Assembly: GCF_001605885.1 (NCBI RefSeq) | Contig: NZ_LRPE01000010.1 | Location: forward strand, 1 to 64,000 | Direction: 5' to 3' | Source of the DNA: Acinetobacter lactucae | GTDB lineage: Bacteria; Pseudomonadota; Gammaproteobacteria; Pseudomonadales; Moraxellaceae | DNA length: 64,000 bases | Part shown: piece by piece, positions 1 through 9,846 of the stretch | Layout of the letters: each line of letters begins with the position of its first letter | How positions within the stretch are numbered: the first letter of the stretch is position 1 | Notes under the pieces: model-generated | The model's input: the letters and a program-made list of their open reading frames with translations, nothing else | Databases searched by the model: none | What the model was told of the DNA's origin: nothing | Translations under genes and position numbers: made by a program

Positions 1-12
1 TCATTATTACAA

Positions 13-46
13 ACACCCCCGTTCGAATGAACGGGGGTGTTTTTTT
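13..46 (+). terminator. Rho-independent terminator of an upstream plus-strand gene
   Basis: A perfect 12-bp stem (arms 13-24 and 29-40) with a GAAT loop is followed by a run of seven T. The gene it ends lies outside the window. There is no matching A-run on the other side, so it works best on the plus strand. Confidence 0.9.
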
Positions 47-184
47 GTGCTTGGAAATAACGGAGTAACACCTTAGGAAGTAAAGGAAAAGTGAAATAAA
101 AATACTGATTCAAAATCAGATTTGTATACTAGCTCTGTTCTATGAATATAATAACGATGAAGTTTCTTATTTTTAGGTGCTTAC

Positions 185-496
185 GTGAAAATCAATTCTT
201 TCTCTCCAATACCTGAAGATGATGAAGAACTATCTTTACCTGCATTGATTTATTGGGCATCTTTAGGTGATATAGATCAAGTAAAAGAATTACTAATAGA
301 TGGAGAAGATCCTAATCAGACAGATGATGAGGGATATAGTGCTCTACAAGCAGCTGCTGAAAATGATCATTTAGAGATAGTTCAACTCTTAATTGAAAAA
401 GGTGCGCATGTCGCTTACAAAAGTGAATACACAGCATTAGAGCTTGCAGAAATGGCGGGTAATACTAATGTAGTGGAATATTTAAAGAGTTTATAA
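185..496 (+). CDS. Small ankyrin-repeat protein
   Basis: A 103-residue protein made almost wholly of about three ankyrin repeats: residues 21-50 (ALIYWASLGDIDQVKELL), 51-80 (SALQAAAENDHLEIVQLLI) and 81-103. Ankyrin repeats mediate protein binding; the partner is unknown. There is no signal peptide or membrane segment, so it is probably cytosolic. The start is GTG, preceded by AGGTG at a suitable distance. It stands alone between an upstream terminator and a convergent reductase gene, with which it shares a terminator. Family assignment is firm; a specific role cannot be given. Confidence 0.8.
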   Translation: MKINSFSPIPEDDEELSLPALIYWASLGDIDQVKELLIDGEDPNQTDDEGYSALQAAAENDHLEIVQLLIEKGAHVAYKSEYTALELAEMAGNTNVVEYLKSL

Positions 497-501
497 AATT
501 A

Positions 502-533
502 AAAGGCTTCTTTTGTTTAGAAAAGAGGCCTTT
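502..533. terminator. Shared terminator hairpin of convergent genes
   Basis: Imperfect stem with arms 502-514 and 521-533 (AAAGGCTTCTTTT / AAAAGAGGCCTTT) between the ankyrin gene and the reductase gene, which converge. T/A runs on both sides make it plausible in both directions. Confidence 0.6.
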
Positions 534-540
534 GGTTCAA

Positions 541-1083
541 TTAAGACAAATGATATTTCTGTAGTTTCTCAACAATGGATTGAAGACCTTTTACTTCAAA
601 CTCATTACCTTCGAATTTTTCATCTTTATTACGTTTAAATATATCCCGAATCTCTATTACTGCGTTGGGATCAATGATACTTAAACTTGAGGTGACTTGA
701 CGTATTTGGCTAATAGAACGAGAGCCATTTGTTGAACCATAGCCAATAAATGCAGCAGGTTTACCACCCCACTCCTTACCGACATAATCAAGTGCATTTT
801 TTAAAGCTGGGCTGTAACCATGGTTGTATTCTGGGCTAATAAAGATAAATGCGTCTGCTTGAGCAATTTTGTCTGCCCATTCTTGTTGTTTAGGTTGATC
901 ATAAATCCCGGTAGCAGGTGGGTGAGAGCCTGAAAATAACGGTAAATTCCACTCTTTTAAATCAATTACTTCTATCTGAAAATCTTCTAGATTAAATGAT
1001 CGAATTGCTGTTTCTAACCAATTAGCAATTTTAATAGCTGTGCGCCCTTCACGAACACTTCCTACAATAATATAGACCAGCAT
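541..1083 (-). CDS. NAD(P)H-dependent FMN reductase family protein
   Basis: A 180-residue flavodoxin-like protein. The N-terminal GSVREGRT segment (residues 8-15) is the FMN-phosphate loop of the NADPH-dependent FMN reductase family, and SPEYNHGYSPALKNALDY (about 83-100) is its second signature. Members reduce FMN, quinones or azo compounds with NAD(P)H in the cytosol. The natural substrate cannot be told from sequence. It is a single gene, convergent with the ankyrin gene. The ATG at 1083 fits the family's usual N-terminus. Length is normal. Confidence 0.85.
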   Translation of the reverse strand: MLVYIIVGSVREGRTAIKIANWLETAIRSFNLEDFQIEVIDLKEWNLPLFSGSHPPATGIYDQPKQQEWADKIAQADAFIFISPEYNHGYSPALKNALDYVGKEWGGKPAAFIGYGSTNGSRSISQIRQVTSSLSIIDPNAVIEIRDIFKRNKDEKFEGNEFEVKGLQSIVEKLQKYHLS

Positions 1084-1190
1084 GTATTTTTCCTAAGAAT
1101 TTTTATCTTTATAACTTAATTCATTATATAGGTAGGAGAGAATATAGAATTTGTAAGGATTGTTATGTCACTAATAAAAACCGTATCATA

Positions 1191-1217
1191 AAAAAGCCCT
1201 CATTGAGAGGGCTTTTT
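1191..1217 (-). terminator. Terminator of the ribF-ileS-lspA-fkpB cluster
   Basis: An 11-bp stem (AAAAAGCCCTC / GAGAGGGCTTTTT) with a short loop lies just after the fkpB stop. The A-run at 1191-1195 gives the T-run on the minus strand. Confidence 0.85.
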
Positions 1218-1220
1218 TAT

Positions 1221-1703
1221 TTACATTAGCTTAATGCCTTGTTGGCCTTCGGGAGTAACCTTGAATATTTCTACTTCAAAGGTAATATTTTTCCCGGCTA
1301 ACGGATGATTAAAATCAATTTCTGTAATGTCATCATTAACTGACTTAACTACACCGAATAAAGTTGTTTTTGCCTTATCTTCGAACTCAATCATATGACC
1401 AGGAATAGGGCGTTGCTCAAACTTAACTGTATCGAAAGTTTGAACATTTTCTGGATTCCACGGACCAAAAGCATCTTCTGGTGGAAGGTGTACTGTACGG
1501 CGGTCACCTGCACGTAAACCGAATAATGCTTTTTCGAAACCTGGTAAAAGGTTTCCGTCACCAATAGTCAGACTAACTGGCTCTTCACGGCTACGTGTAT
1601 TGTCAATTTCTACACCATTTTCGATAGATACAGAAAAGTGTAGGTCGACTTTAGAACCTTCTTGGATACGAATTTCTTCGTTAGGTTGAATAATTTCGGT
1701 CAT
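1221..1703 (-). CDS. fkpB: FKBP-type peptidyl-prolyl isomerase (SlpA/FkpB type)
   Basis: A 160-residue FKBP-family prolyl isomerase of the small cytosolic SlpA type, with the FKBP core broken by an IF (insert-in-flap) domain; residues such as GDGNLLPGFEKALFGLRAGD mark it. An upstream in-frame start at 1754 would overlap lspA by 50 bases; the start at 1703 follows the lspA stop by one base and is preferred. In E. coli the order ribF-ileS-lspA-fkpB-ispH is known; here the same order is kept but ispH is absent. Expected role: prolyl isomerisation and chaperoning. Confidence 0.85.
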   Translation of the reverse strand: MTEIIQPNEEIRIQEGSKVDLHFSVSIENGVEIDNTRSREEPVSLTIGDGNLLPGFEKALFGLRAGDRRTVHLPPEDAFGPWNPENVQTFDTVKFEQRPIPGHMIEFEDKAKTTLFGVVKSVNDDITEIDFNHPLAGKNITFEVEIFKVTPEGQQGIKLM

Positions 1704-1704
1704 A

Positions 1705-2235
1705 TTATGCATCCGAATTTTGGTTACGTTTCTTCTCAAGGAAGAATGTATCAATGAGTAGCAAAATCGTACCTAGAGTGATGGCACTGTCTGCAATATT
1801 AAAAGCTGGAAAGTGATGATTTTGGTAATAAACATGAATGAAATCGACTACATAACCTAGGGTAATACGGTCAATTAAATTGCCTAAAGCTCCACCTAAA
1901 ATTAAAGCGATGGCTACAGGTAGCACCACCATTTTTTTAGGCATACGCATTAACCAAAACACAAAAAGTACTGAAACTAAGCCCGCCAAAGATGTGAAGA
2001 AATAGCGCTGCCATCCTCCTGCATCAGATAAAAAGCTAAAAGCTGCACCATAGTTATGCAATAGTGTCCAGTTTAAAAATGGAAGTACAGGTACAGGATC
2101 TGCATAGTTTAGATGTGTACTCGCAATCCATTTTGTCCATTGATCCAATACAATGGCAAGGACGGAAAGTCCAAGCCAAATCAGATTGTGTGGATAAAAC
2201 TGGAATAAGCCTTTTTTAGCTTGTGAATTAGGCAT
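1705..2235 (-). CDS. lspA: Lipoprotein signal peptidase
   Basis: A 176-residue inner-membrane aspartyl protease (signal peptidase II) that cleaves prolipoproteins before the lipid-modified cysteine. Four membrane segments are visible. The conserved blocks are present: [27 protein letters not shown] with the first catalytic aspartate (about residue 124), and FNIADS with the second (about 143). It overlaps the end of ileS by 8 bases and is followed one base later by fkpB, so translation is probably coupled. Confidence 0.95.
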   Translation of the reverse strand: MPNSQAKKGLFQFYPHNLIWLGLSVLAIVLDQWTKWIASTHLNYADPVPVLPFLNWTLLHNYGAAFSFLSDAGGWQRYFFTSLAGLVSVLFVFWLMRMPKKMVVLPVAIALILGGALGNLIDRITLGYVVDFIHVYYQNHHFPAFNIADSAITLGTILLLIDTFFLEKKRNQNSDA

Positions 2236-5065
2236 ATTTTCTCACTTCGCCACGACCAGTGACGTTCACAATACAACGACCACATAAACCAGGATGATCG
2301 GCATGTGTATTTACATCTGGAAGGACATGCCAGCAACGTGCGCATTTTTCACCTTCAGCTGCAGATATTTTTACACGTAAGCCTTCCATCTCAGTTGCTT
2401 CACCTTGTTCAGCAAATGGATGTACTACTACTTCTGAAGTAATAAGAACAAAACGGAGTTCATCAGCCAGTTGGTTTAAAACAGTTTGTAATGATTCATT
2501 TGCCCAAAGTTCAACTTTGGCTGAAAGATTACTACCGACAAGTTTAGCGTTACGCGCTGCTTCAATCTGTTTATTTACTGCAGATTTTACGCTAATCAAT
2601 GTTTGCCAATCTTCTTCAGAAAGCAAGTTTGCTTTTGATGAAACAGGCAAGTCATACCATTCTGAAGTAAATACATACTTTTCAGTTTGTTCTGGAATGA
2701 GTGGCCATGCTTCTTGTGCGGTAAAACTTAAGATTGGGCTCATCCAACGGATAAATGCTTGAACAATATGATAAAGCGCTGTTTGTGCAGAACGACGTGC
2801 CTGAGAATCCGCTTTAGTGGTGTATTGACGGTCTTTGATGATATCAAGGTAGAAACCACCTAAGTCATTAATACAGAAGCTTGTTAACGCACTACATACT
2901 ACATGGAAGTTCATTTCTTCATAGGCAGTGATAATGGTTTGTTGTACTTCATTCGCACGCTGCAAGATGTATTGATCTAGCGCAATTAAGTCATCTACTG
3001 CTAAAGCATCTGTGCTTGGTTTGAAACCATTTAGGTTCGCAAGCAAGAAGCGTAGAGTATTACGAATACGACGATAGCTATCACTTACACGGTTGAAGAT
3101 TTCTTTCGATGCTGCGATTTCATAGCGATAGTCGCTAGAAGCTACATATAGACGTAAACCATCAGCACCAAGCTGTTTGATGATTTCTTCAAGCGGGATA
3201 TAGTTTCCTAAAGATTTCGATAACTTACGGCCATTTTCATCGACGGTAAAACCATGAGTTAACAAGGCTTTATATGGTGCACGATTGTGAATTGCCATTG
3301 ATGTTAATAAAGAAGATTGGAACCAGCCACGGTGTTGGTCTGAACCTTCTAAATATAAGTCAGCAGGGCTTTCTAATTCATCACGTTGCTCAAGTACAGC
3401 GTAATGCGTTGTACCAGAGTCGAACCATACATCGAGTGTATCGCGAACAGCATTATATTGTTCAGCATCTTCACCGATGAAGTCTTTTGCTTCACGTTTG
3501 AACCATGCTTCGATACCTTCTTGTTCGATCAGTTGAGCAACTTCTTCGATGAGTTCAGGTGTGCGCGGGTGTAATTCGTTCGTGTCTTTATGAACGAAGA
3601 ATGGAATTGGAACACCCCACGTACGTTGACGTGAAATACACCAGTCTGGACGGCCTTCGATCATTGATTCAATACGGTTTTTACCCCAGTTCGGTACAAA
3701 CTCGATATCATTTTCAATCGCGTTAAGTGCACCGTCACGTAAACCTTTTTGATCCATGCTAATGAACCATTGTGGTGTAGCACGGAAAATAATTGGAGTT
3801 TTGTGGCGCCAGCAGTGTGGGTAGCTGTGCTTAATTGGCTGATGAGCCCATAAACGGCCTACCGCACCTAAAGCTTCGATAATCTTTGGATTGGCTTTAT
3901 AGATGTGTTCACCAGCATAGATTGGAGCAGTTGGGAGATAAACACCGTTACCACCGACTGGGTTATCTACTTTTAGGTTGTATTGAAGACCTACTTTATA
4001 GTCATCTGCACCATGGCCAGGTGCTGTATGTACGGCACCTGTACCGCTTGTTGCGATAACATGTTCACCCAAAATAACTGGAACTTGGCGATCAGTAAGT
4101 AAAGGATGCTGTAAAGTAAGCTTTTCAAGAGCTGAACCAGTAAAATCTGCTAAAACAACTGGGTTTTCAAGTTTATAGCGTTCAATTGCTGAAGCAACTA
4201 AGTCTTTAGCAAGAATGAAGTTTTGCTTACCGCGTTCAGTCGTCACTTGTACCAATTGATATTCAATTTCGGCATGCAACGCAACAGCTTGGTTAGCTGG
4301 CAATGTCCAAGGTGTAGTTGTCCAGATCACGATATCTGTTGGATCTTGGATTTCTACATTTAAACGGGTACTTAAATCTTTGAGATCTACAACGCCAAAA
4401 CCAACATCAATTGCGTCAGATTTTTTATCTTCGTATTCAACTTCTGCTTCAGCAAGAGCAGAGCCACAGTCCATACACCAGTTCACTGGCTTTAAGCCTG
4501 GCTGGATATGGCCATTTTTCTGGATGAGACCTAGAGCACGAACAATATCAGCTTCTTGTTTGTAATTCATGGTGAGATAAGGATTATCCCAGTCACCTAA
4601 AATACCAAGACGTTTAAAATCAGTACGTTGTAAATCAATTTGTTTTAGCGCGTATTCACGGCAAAGTTTACGGAAAGTCGCAGCATCAACTTTTTCGCCT
4701 ACTTTACCCACTTTTTCTTCGACTTTTAGCTCGATTGGTAAACCGTGACAGTCCCAACCTGGAACATAAGGTGCATCGAAACCTGACAAAGTACGACTTT
4801 TTACAATAACGTCTTTGAGTACTTTATTGACCGCATGGCCTAAGTGAATTGTACCGTTCGCATATGGAGGGCCATCATGCAAAATATATTTTTTCTTGCC
4901 AATACGCGATGCACGAATCTGCTGATAAATGTTGTCGGTATACCACTCTTCTAACCATTTCACTTCACGTACTGCCAAATTTGCTTTCATTGCAAATTGA
5001 GTATCCGGCAGGTTTAGCGTGGCTTTGTAGTCCACTGCATTCTCAGGAGTTTGCTTATCGCTCAT
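2228..5065 (-). CDS. ileS: Isoleucyl-tRNA synthetase
   Basis: A 945-residue class I aminoacyl-tRNA synthetase charging tRNA-Ile. The HIGH motif is seen as HLGH (residues 74-77) after PPYANGTI, the KMSKS motif as KLSKS (about 613), and the C-terminal zinc site as CARCWHV...CGRC. Length is typical of the bacterial eukaryote-unlike form with a zinc finger (the mupirocin-sensitive class). It lies between ribF and lspA, overlapping lspA by 8 bases. The ATG at 5065 fits the family. No anomaly seen. Confidence 0.97.
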   Translation of the reverse strand: MSDKQTPENAVDYKATLNLPDTQFAMKANLAVREVKWLEEWYTDNIYQQIRASRIGKKKYILHDGPPYANGTIHLGHAVNKVLKDVIVKSRTLSGFDAPYVPGWDCHGLPIELKVEEKVGKVGEKVDAATFRKLCREYALKQIDLQRTDFKRLGILGDWDNPYLTMNYKQEADIVRALGLIQKNGHIQPGLKPVNWCMDCGSALAEAEVEYEDKKSDAIDVGFGVVDLKDLSTRLNVEIQDPTDIVIWTTTPWTLPANQAVALHAEIEYQLVQVTTERGKQNFILAKDLVASAIERYKLENPVVLADFTGSALEKLTLQHPLLTDRQVPVILGEHVIATSGTGAVHTAPGHGADDYKVGLQYNLKVDNPVGGNGVYLPTAPIYAGEHIYKANPKIIEALGAVGRLWAHQPIKHSYPHCWRHKTPIIFRATPQWFISMDQKGLRDGALNAIENDIEFVPNWGKNRIESMIEGRPDWCISRQRTWGVPIPFFVHKDTNELHPRTPELIEEVAQLIEQEGIEAWFKREAKDFIGEDAEQYNAVRDTLDVWFDSGTTHYAVLEQRDELESPADLYLEGSDQHRGWFQSSLLTSMAIHNRAPYKALLTHGFTVDENGRKLSKSLGNYIPLEEIIKQLGADGLRLYVASSDYRYEIAASKEIFNRVSDSYRRIRNTLRFLLANLNGFKPSTDALAVDDLIALDQYILQRANEVQQTIITAYEEMNFHVVCSALTSFCINDLGGFYLDIIKDRQYTTKADSQARRSAQTALYHIVQAFIRWMSPILSFTAQEAWPLIPEQTEKYVFTSEWYDLPVSSKANLLSEEDWQTLISVKSAVNKQIEAARNAKLVGSNLSAKVELWANESLQTVLNQLADELRFVLITSEVVVHPFAEQGEATEMEGLRVKISAAEGEKCARCWHVLPDVNTHADHPGLCGRCIVNVTGRGEVRKYA

Positions 5066-5126
5066 GCAAGTTTTCTTCCAGTTTAATCAGCTTGGGAGCT
5101 GACATGTTTTACAATCAAAATTCGAA

Positions 5127-6128
5127 TTAAAAAGGAAATTGTGTCGTGTCGTTACGATATTGTCGTAACTGTTGCACGTCATTATCAATTCCTGCCTTAA
5201 GTGCTTCAAGCGAAGGGTAATTCAGTTCACCATGAAGATAGTGAAGAAAAGTCACCCGCATAAATAAGCCATACAGATTAGCAGAAACATCAGGGAAATG
5301 TACTTCTAATCTCCACTCTGGATGTTCTTGCTGAATGGCTGGACGTGTACCGACATGACCTGCGCCATAGAGGCTATTTTCATGATATCCGGCAATTCCC
5401 GGTTTCTCTGGTGTTTCTTGGCACACTTTTTCGGTGAGCGACGTCGTTTCGCAAATGACTTCAACACCATAAATACCGTTTAAACAAGGTTTGTGGCGGT
5501 TGAGACGTACATTAATCGTTGGAAAATCAAGAGTTCTTCCGATCTGGTCGCCATATTGGACACGTCCAGTAATACTGTACGGACGGCCTAATAATTTAGC
5601 TGCTAAAGCGAGATTACCCACTTGAAGTACTTGGCGAATACGAGTTGAACTGACGCGTTCACCTTCAAGTTCAATGGTATGTAAATTTGTGACTTGGAAG
5701 CCATAATCTTTTAAAAATTCGCTGTTACCTTGACGGTCCTTGCCAAAATGGAAGTCATCCCCTAAAACTAAAGACTGCGCATTTAATTTTTCTTTTAATA
5801 AATCTGCAAACTCAGACGCACTCATGCTACGGAAATGCTGATCGAATTTAGCAACTGCAATGTAATCAACTCCAAGTTCCGCTAGATATTCGACTTTTTC
5901 CCGTAATGAATTTATACGAGGAGGAGCATCGTAACCTTTAAAAAACTCAAGAGGTTGTGGCTCAAAAATCATGACCAGTGTTTTTAAGCCTTGTGCTGCA
6001 GCAATTTTTTTGAGTTGAGCAATCATCGCTTGGTGACCTAAATGGACACCATCAAAATTACCAATAGTCACCGCTGTTTGAGGTAACTGAAAATTGGGCG
6101 ATAACGCATTAAGACGAAGCAGTTTCAT
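5127..6128 (-). CDS. ribF: Bifunctional riboflavin kinase / FAD synthetase
   Basis: A 333-residue enzyme making FMN and FAD from riboflavin. The N-terminal nucleotidyltransferase domain shows GNFDGVHLGHQ (about residues 23-33); the C-terminal kinase domain shows GDQIGRTLDFPTIN (about 193-206). It is a little longer than the E. coli enzyme because of an insertion around residues 228-255 inside the kinase domain, rich in E, K and G. First gene of the ribF-ileS-lspA-fkpB cluster; 61 bases separate it from ileS. Confidence 0.95.
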   Translation of the reverse strand: MKLLRLNALSPNFQLPQTAVTIGNFDGVHLGHQAMIAQLKKIAAAQGLKTLVMIFEPQPLEFFKGYDAPPRINSLREKVEYLAELGVDYIAVAKFDQHFRSMSASEFADLLKEKLNAQSLVLGDDFHFGKDRQGNSEFLKDYGFQVTNLHTIELEGERVSSTRIRQVLQVGNLALAAKLLGRPYSITGRVQYGDQIGRTLDFPTINVRLNRHKPCLNGIYGVEVICETTSLTEKVCQETPEKPGIAGYHENSLYGAGHVGTRPAIQQEHPEWRLEVHFPDVSANLYGLFMRVTFLHYLHGELNYPSLEALKAGIDNDVQQLRQYRNDTTQFPF

Positions 6129-6335
6129 GAACTTAAAATATGGCTATTTTTGCAAGGGCTATATATTGCCATAATCTCACAGATTCGTCTTGTTGTTGTG
6201 TTTTTACTCAGTTATTTTTCAAAATGAATTTCTATATATCAATAATAATGATGAATTAAATAAAAATAAATCAATTTTTCTTATTAATACTTTGCTCTAC
6301 TATATATTTATCCACTCTTTGATTAGAGAACTAAG

Positions 6336-7469
6336 ATGAAAAAACCCTTTTACCAATTAAATCATAGCAAAGATGTTATACGACATTTTACCCCAAATTG
6401 GTTTACAGCAACTATGGGTACTGGCGTGGTTAGTATGATTTTGATTCAGCTGCCATTTGCTCAAGCATTTTTATTTACGCTAGCAACTTTGTTATGGCAA
6501 TTTAATATTGTTTTATTCAGCGTTTTTTCAGTTCTTTATTTATTGCGGTGGTTTCTTTTCCCTCATGAAGCTAAGCAAATTTTTAATCATCCAAATATGA
6601 GCTTGTTTTTAGGGGCTATCCCGATGGGGCTCGCAACGATATTAAACGGGTTTCTAAGCTTCGGTGTCGGGCTTTACGGTGAAGTTGCAATCCATATTGC
6701 TCAAGCTTTATGGTACATCGATGTCTTTTTAGCACTGGCAATTGCGTGGATCGTGCCATTTTGTATGTTTAGTCGTCAGAACCATCAGCTACATACGATG
6801 ACTGCAATCTGGCTTTTACCTGTGGTTGCTTGTGAAGTAGCGGCAAGTTCTGCGGGCATGTTGGTTGCACATTTACCAGCAGATGTGCATAGCTTTCATT
6901 TATTAATGGCTGGCTATGTACTCTGGGGAATCTCTGTTTTACCGGCATTCGCTATTTTAACGATTTTAATGTTGCGTATGGCTTTGCATCAGTTACCTGA
7001 AAAAGAAGTCGCCATTTCTAGCTGGCTCTCTTTAGGCCCGATTGGTACAGGTGCATTAGGTTTATTGTTGCTAGGTGGGCAGGTGCAAAGAGTCTTTGTT
7101 AGTGTGGGCTTTCATGAGTTCGCGAATATCTTTCAAGCTTTAGGAATTGTAGGCAGTCTAGTGCTTTTAGGTTTTGGGTTATGGTGGCTTGGTCTTGCGA
7201 TTTTAACAACGCTTCGTCATGCAAAGACAGGTATTCCATTCAACTTAGGGTGGTGGGGCTTAACTTTTCCATTAGGTGTATTTATTTTGGCACTATTTAA
7301 TTTAGGGCATCAGGTTGAAATTTTATTTTTACAGTACGTTGCTGTGGCATTGAGTCTTTTATTATTGGCAATGTGGGGCGTGGTAATGAAGAAGACGCTA
7401 GCAGGCGCATATAGCGGCCAACTGTTCTTCTCTCCGTGTTTAATCGCTTTACAACAAAAAGTGCAGTAA
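6336..7469 (+). CDS. TDT-family transporter (TehA/Mae1/SLAC1-like)
   Basis: A 377-residue membrane protein with about ten hydrophobic segments. The N-terminal HFTPNWFTATMGTGVVSM (residues 17-34) is characteristic of the tellurite-resistance/dicarboxylate transporter (TDT) family, whose members carry dicarboxylates, sulfite or anions. The substrate cannot be decided here. A 207-base AT-rich region upstream holds its promoter. It is a single gene between ribF (divergent) and a nucleosidase gene. The start ATG is preceded by a GAGAACTAAG segment, a modest ribosome site. Confidence 0.85.
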   Translation: MKKPFYQLNHSKDVIRHFTPNWFTATMGTGVVSMILIQLPFAQAFLFTLATLLWQFNIVLFSVFSVLYLLRWFLFPHEAKQIFNHPNMSLFLGAIPMGLATILNGFLSFGVGLYGEVAIHIAQALWYIDVFLALAIAWIVPFCMFSRQNHQLHTMTAIWLLPVVACEVAASSAGMLVAHLPADVHSFHLLMAGYVLWGISVLPAFAILTILMLRMALHQLPEKEVAISSWLSLGPIGTGALGLLLLGGQVQRVFVSVGFHEFANIFQALGIVGSLVLLGFGLWWLGLAILTTLRHAKTGIPFNLGWWGLTFPLGVFILALFNLGHQVEILFLQYVAVALSLLLLAMWGVVMKKTLAGAYSGQLFFSPCLIALQQKVQ

Positions 7470-7477
7470 TGATGAAA

Positions 7478-7500
7478 AGGTGCAAAAAGCTTTTGCACCT
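7478..7500 (+). terminator. Hairpin after the TDT transporter gene
   Basis: A perfect 10-bp stem (AGGTGCAAAA / TTTTGCACCT, loop AGC) nine bases after the stop. The T-run after it is poor (GATTTATAC), so termination may be weak and the nucleosidase gene could be partly co-transcribed. Confidence 0.55.
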
Positions 7501-7549
7501 GATTTATACTTATTTTCTAACTTATTTAATTGTGATTTGAGCTTTTTGA

Positions 7550-8116
7550 ATGAACACTGATATTGCTTTAATTATGGCACTTCCTAATGAATCTAAGGGT
7601 TTATTTGAAAAAGCAGGTGTTGAAGTCCATTACAGTGGTATTGGTAAGATTAATGCTGCTTTTAAAGCATTTGAAGTTATTCAAAAAACAGGATGCAAAA
7701 CTTTAATTAACCTAGGTACAGCGGGAAGCTCTGCATTTAATCGACATGATTTGGTTGAAGTAAAAACTTTTGTACAACGGGATATGGATGTTTCTCCCTT
7801 AGGTTTTGAAGTAGGTGTAACACCGTTAGATGATCATTTGGCGGCAGAGATTCATCTTCAACCACATTTTATTGATTTGCCAAAAGCAGTATGTGGAACT
7901 GGTGATTCATTTGAAACGGGTCAGCCAAAAGTAGCTTGTGATGTGGTTGATATGGAAGGCTATGCGTTAGCTAAAGTGTGCCACAAGTTAGGTGTACGAC
8001 TAATTTCGGTGAAGTATATTACTGATGGGGCAGATGACACTGCACATCTGGATTGGGAAGAAAATTTATTGTTAGGGGCCCAGAAACTCCTAGCACTTTA
8101 TCAAAATCATTTCTAA
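7550..8116 (+). CDS. MTA/SAH nucleosidase-like protein (short)
   Basis: A 188-residue member of the purine nucleoside phosphorylase / MTA-SAH nucleosidase superfamily. Seen: NLGTAGSS (nucleoside-site glycine loop), the VVDMEGYALAKVC motif (about residues 138-150, glutamate binding the ribose) and the ITDGADD motif near 163-169 whose aspartate is the general acid. The family's usual length is about 230, so this is a short version, with the N-terminal half reduced. It probably cleaves methylthioadenosine or adenosylhomocysteine, but a related nucleoside is possible. Confidence 0.75.
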   Translation: MNTDIALIMALPNESKGLFEKAGVEVHYSGIGKINAAFKAFEVIQKTGCKTLINLGTAGSSAFNRHDLVEVKTFVQRDMDVSPLGFEVGVTPLDDHLAAEIHLQPHFIDLPKAVCGTGDSFETGQPKVACDVVDMEGYALAKVCHKLGVRLISVKYITDGADDTAHLDWEENLLLGAQKLLALYQNHF

Positions 8117-8148
8117 AAAAAGATCGGCAAATTTGCCGATCTTTTTTT
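8115..8148. terminator. Bidirectional terminator
   Basis: A long near-perfect palindrome, AAAAGATCGGCAAAT meeting TTGCCGATCTTTT, with A-run and T-run on either side. It ends both the nucleosidase gene (plus) and the TetR gene (minus). Confidence 0.9.
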
Positions 8149-8152
8149 TGTT

Positions 8153-8824
8153 TTAACGAGGCAATACGCCATAGAGCATCATATGTACCGTATGCTCAAT
8201 CGAACGCTGGAACATACTGCGGTTACGAAGTGTTTTGCCGGTCACCATTTCCATTTGGGTTGCAAAATCTGCATAGTTTTGCGTAAGGCCCCAAATATTT
8301 AAGATTAATAATTCAGGATCGATATCTGGAGAAATTTTTCCTTCTTCTTGCCAAGTCTGAATGACTTTAGCTTTGCGTTTAAATAGTTTTTTTAATGGTC
8401 CTTTGAGAATAGGTAAAATATGCGGAGCACCTTGAATGATTTCTAATGCAAATAATCTAGAGGCTTTCGGTTGGCTACGAGACAGTTCGATTTTTTGTAT
8501 TAAATAGTGCGATAAGGCTTCGGCTGGTTCTAATTCAGCTTCTAAAGTTTGTAAGGGAGCTAACCATTTTTGTAAAACGGTTGTGAGCACTTCTACATAT
8601 AAAGACTCTTTATTTTCATAGTAATAGAAAATATTCGACTTATGCATGTCGGCGAGTTGGGCAATTTCATCCAGACTTGCACCACTGAACCCATAGACTG
8701 AAAATACGTCAAGGGCGGCAGCAAGAAGCTGATTGCGCTTTTGGGTACTCTTTTTTTGTTCCATCTGCTGCATAATTAAAAAAATAATATTCCCATTGTA
8801 AGGGAAATTGTTTGATTTGTGCAC
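8153..8824 (-). CDS. TetR-family repressor (RutR/YcdC-like C-terminus)
   Basis: A DNA-binding protein with an N-terminal TetR helix-turn-helix (ASLDEIAQLADMHKSNIFYY) and a C-terminal domain resembling that of RutR/YcdC. The longest frame starts with GTG at 8824 (223 residues), but ATG at 8773 or 8764 would give a more usual N-terminus (MEQKKSTQKRNQLL); none has a strong ribosome site, so the start is uncertain. It is next to, and in the same direction as, the ssu operon but separated from it by a terminator. Target genes are unknown. Confidence 0.85.
   Translation of the reverse strand: MHKSNNFPYNGNIIFLIMQQMEQKKSTQKRNQLLAAALDVFSVYGFSGASLDEIAQLADMHKSNIFYYYENKESLYVEVLTTVLQKWLAPLQTLEAELEPAEALSHYLIQKIELSRSQPKASRLFALEIIQGAPHILPILKGPLKKLFKRKAKVIQTWQEEGKISPDIDPELLILNIWGLTQNYADFATQMEMVTGKTLRNRSMFQRSIEHTVHMMLYGVLPR
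8790..8806. promoter_or_regulatory. Inverted repeat near the TetR gene start
   Basis: TTCCC, seven bases, GGGAA, lying at the 5' end of the TetR gene. If the gene starts at 8773 or 8764 this sits in its leader and could be an autoregulatory operator. Only a single short repeat is seen. Confidence 0.3.
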
Positions 8825-8949
8825 AGGTGTCTTGCTTTTTTAATCAAAAAACGGCTAGTTATTTGCGTAATAGATATACTATTGTGCAAAAAATAGAGAG
8901 ATTCACTAGTTTATTGTTATTCTTAAAAATATTTTTTAAATTTCGCCCT

Positions 8950-8983
8950 AAAAAAGAGCAATAAAACAGCAGTTTTATTGCTC
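8950..8983 (-). terminator. Terminator of the ssu operon
   Basis: A perfect 12-bp stem (GAGCAATAAAAC / GTTTTATTGCTC, loop AGCA) followed on the minus strand by six T. It lies about 50 bases after the ssuB stop. Confidence 0.9.
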
Positions 8984-9032
8984 GTAAATTGGGCATTTTC
9001 CGGTTGAACGGTTCTCATTACTTATAGCAACC

Positions 9033-9833
9033 TTAAGTTGCCAAAACCGCATCGAGTACTTGTTGCTCAAGTTGAGCAAAAGTAATGCTTTTTTTACGTG
9101 GGCGCGGCAAATTAACTTGGAAACTTTGAGCGATTTTTCCCTTATCTAATAAAATAATACGATCAGCCAATTGCACTGCTTCACTCACATCGTGGGTGAC
9201 TAAAATTGCAGTGAAGCCTTGCTCTTTCCACAAGCGCTCAATCAAGCTTTGCATCTCAAGACGAGTTAACGCGTCTAAAGCCCCTAATGGCTCATCTAAC
9301 AGCAAAATACGCGGAGTATGAGATAACGCACGGGCTAAGGCAGTACGTTGACGTTGGCCACCTGAAAGCTGTGAAGGCCATTGTCCTGATTTTTCTTTTA
9401 AACCAACTTTTTCCAGTAATTCTTCTGCTAAAGCATGTTGCGCTTTAGGTAAACCCAGTTGCACATTTTGAAGAATATTCCTCCAAGGAAGTAAACGAGG
9501 ATCTTGGAACATGACTCGAATATCATCGTTCGTAATGCCTTCCCGTAAATGTCGGGCAGATTTAAATTTGATTTCCCCAAAGCTGGCTTTTTCAAGTTGA
9601 GCAATTAAACGTAGTAACGTACTTTTGCCACAACCACTTCGACCAACAATTGCTAAAAACTCACCCGGCTGGATGTGTAGGTCAAGATCTTCGAGGACCT
9701 TTACCTCGCCATAGAATTTATAAAGTTGCTCAATCAGAATCTCTGCACCTAATACAGGTTCTTGAGATTCTGTTGGTTCTTCCGGAATCAGCTGCATTTC
9801 ATTCTGATTAATATTTAAATTCAGATTTGTCAT
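9033..9833 (-). CDS. ssuB: Aliphatic sulfonate ABC transporter ATP-binding protein
   Basis: A 266-residue ABC ATPase that powers sulfonate uptake. Walker A is GRSGCGKST (residues 64-72), the signature [15 protein letters not shown], Walker [13 protein letters not shown], and the switch histidine is in ILVTHD. An N-terminal extension of about 30 polar residues precedes the ABC fold. It is the last gene of the operon sbp2-ssuA-ssuD-ssuC-ssuB. The SsuB rather than TauB assignment rests on the ssuD neighbour. Confidence 0.9.
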   Translation of the reverse strand: MTNLNLNINQNEMQLIPEEPTESQEPVLGAEILIEQLYKFYGEVKVLEDLDLHIQPGEFLAIVGRSGCGKSTLLRLIAQLEKASFGEIKFKSARHLREGITNDDIRVMFQDPRLLPWRNILQNVQLGLPKAQHALAEELLEKVGLKEKSGQWPSQLSGGQRQRTALARALSHTPRILLLDEPLGALDALTRLEMQSLIERLWKEQGFTAILVTHDVSEAVQLADRIILLDKGKIAQSFQVNLPRPRKKSITFAQLEQQVLDAVLAT

Positions 9834-9846
9834 GTTCTAAGCTCCC

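Noticed and set aside
1704..1754. Long fkpB frame overlapping lspA
   Set aside because: It would overlap lspA by 50 bases and extend before the family's N-terminus; ATG 1703 follows lspA directly.
2517..5130. Several plus-strand frames inside ileS
   Set aside because: They are antisense to a complete ileS with all motifs, have no ribosome sites and low-complexity or Cys/His-rich composition typical of shadow frames.
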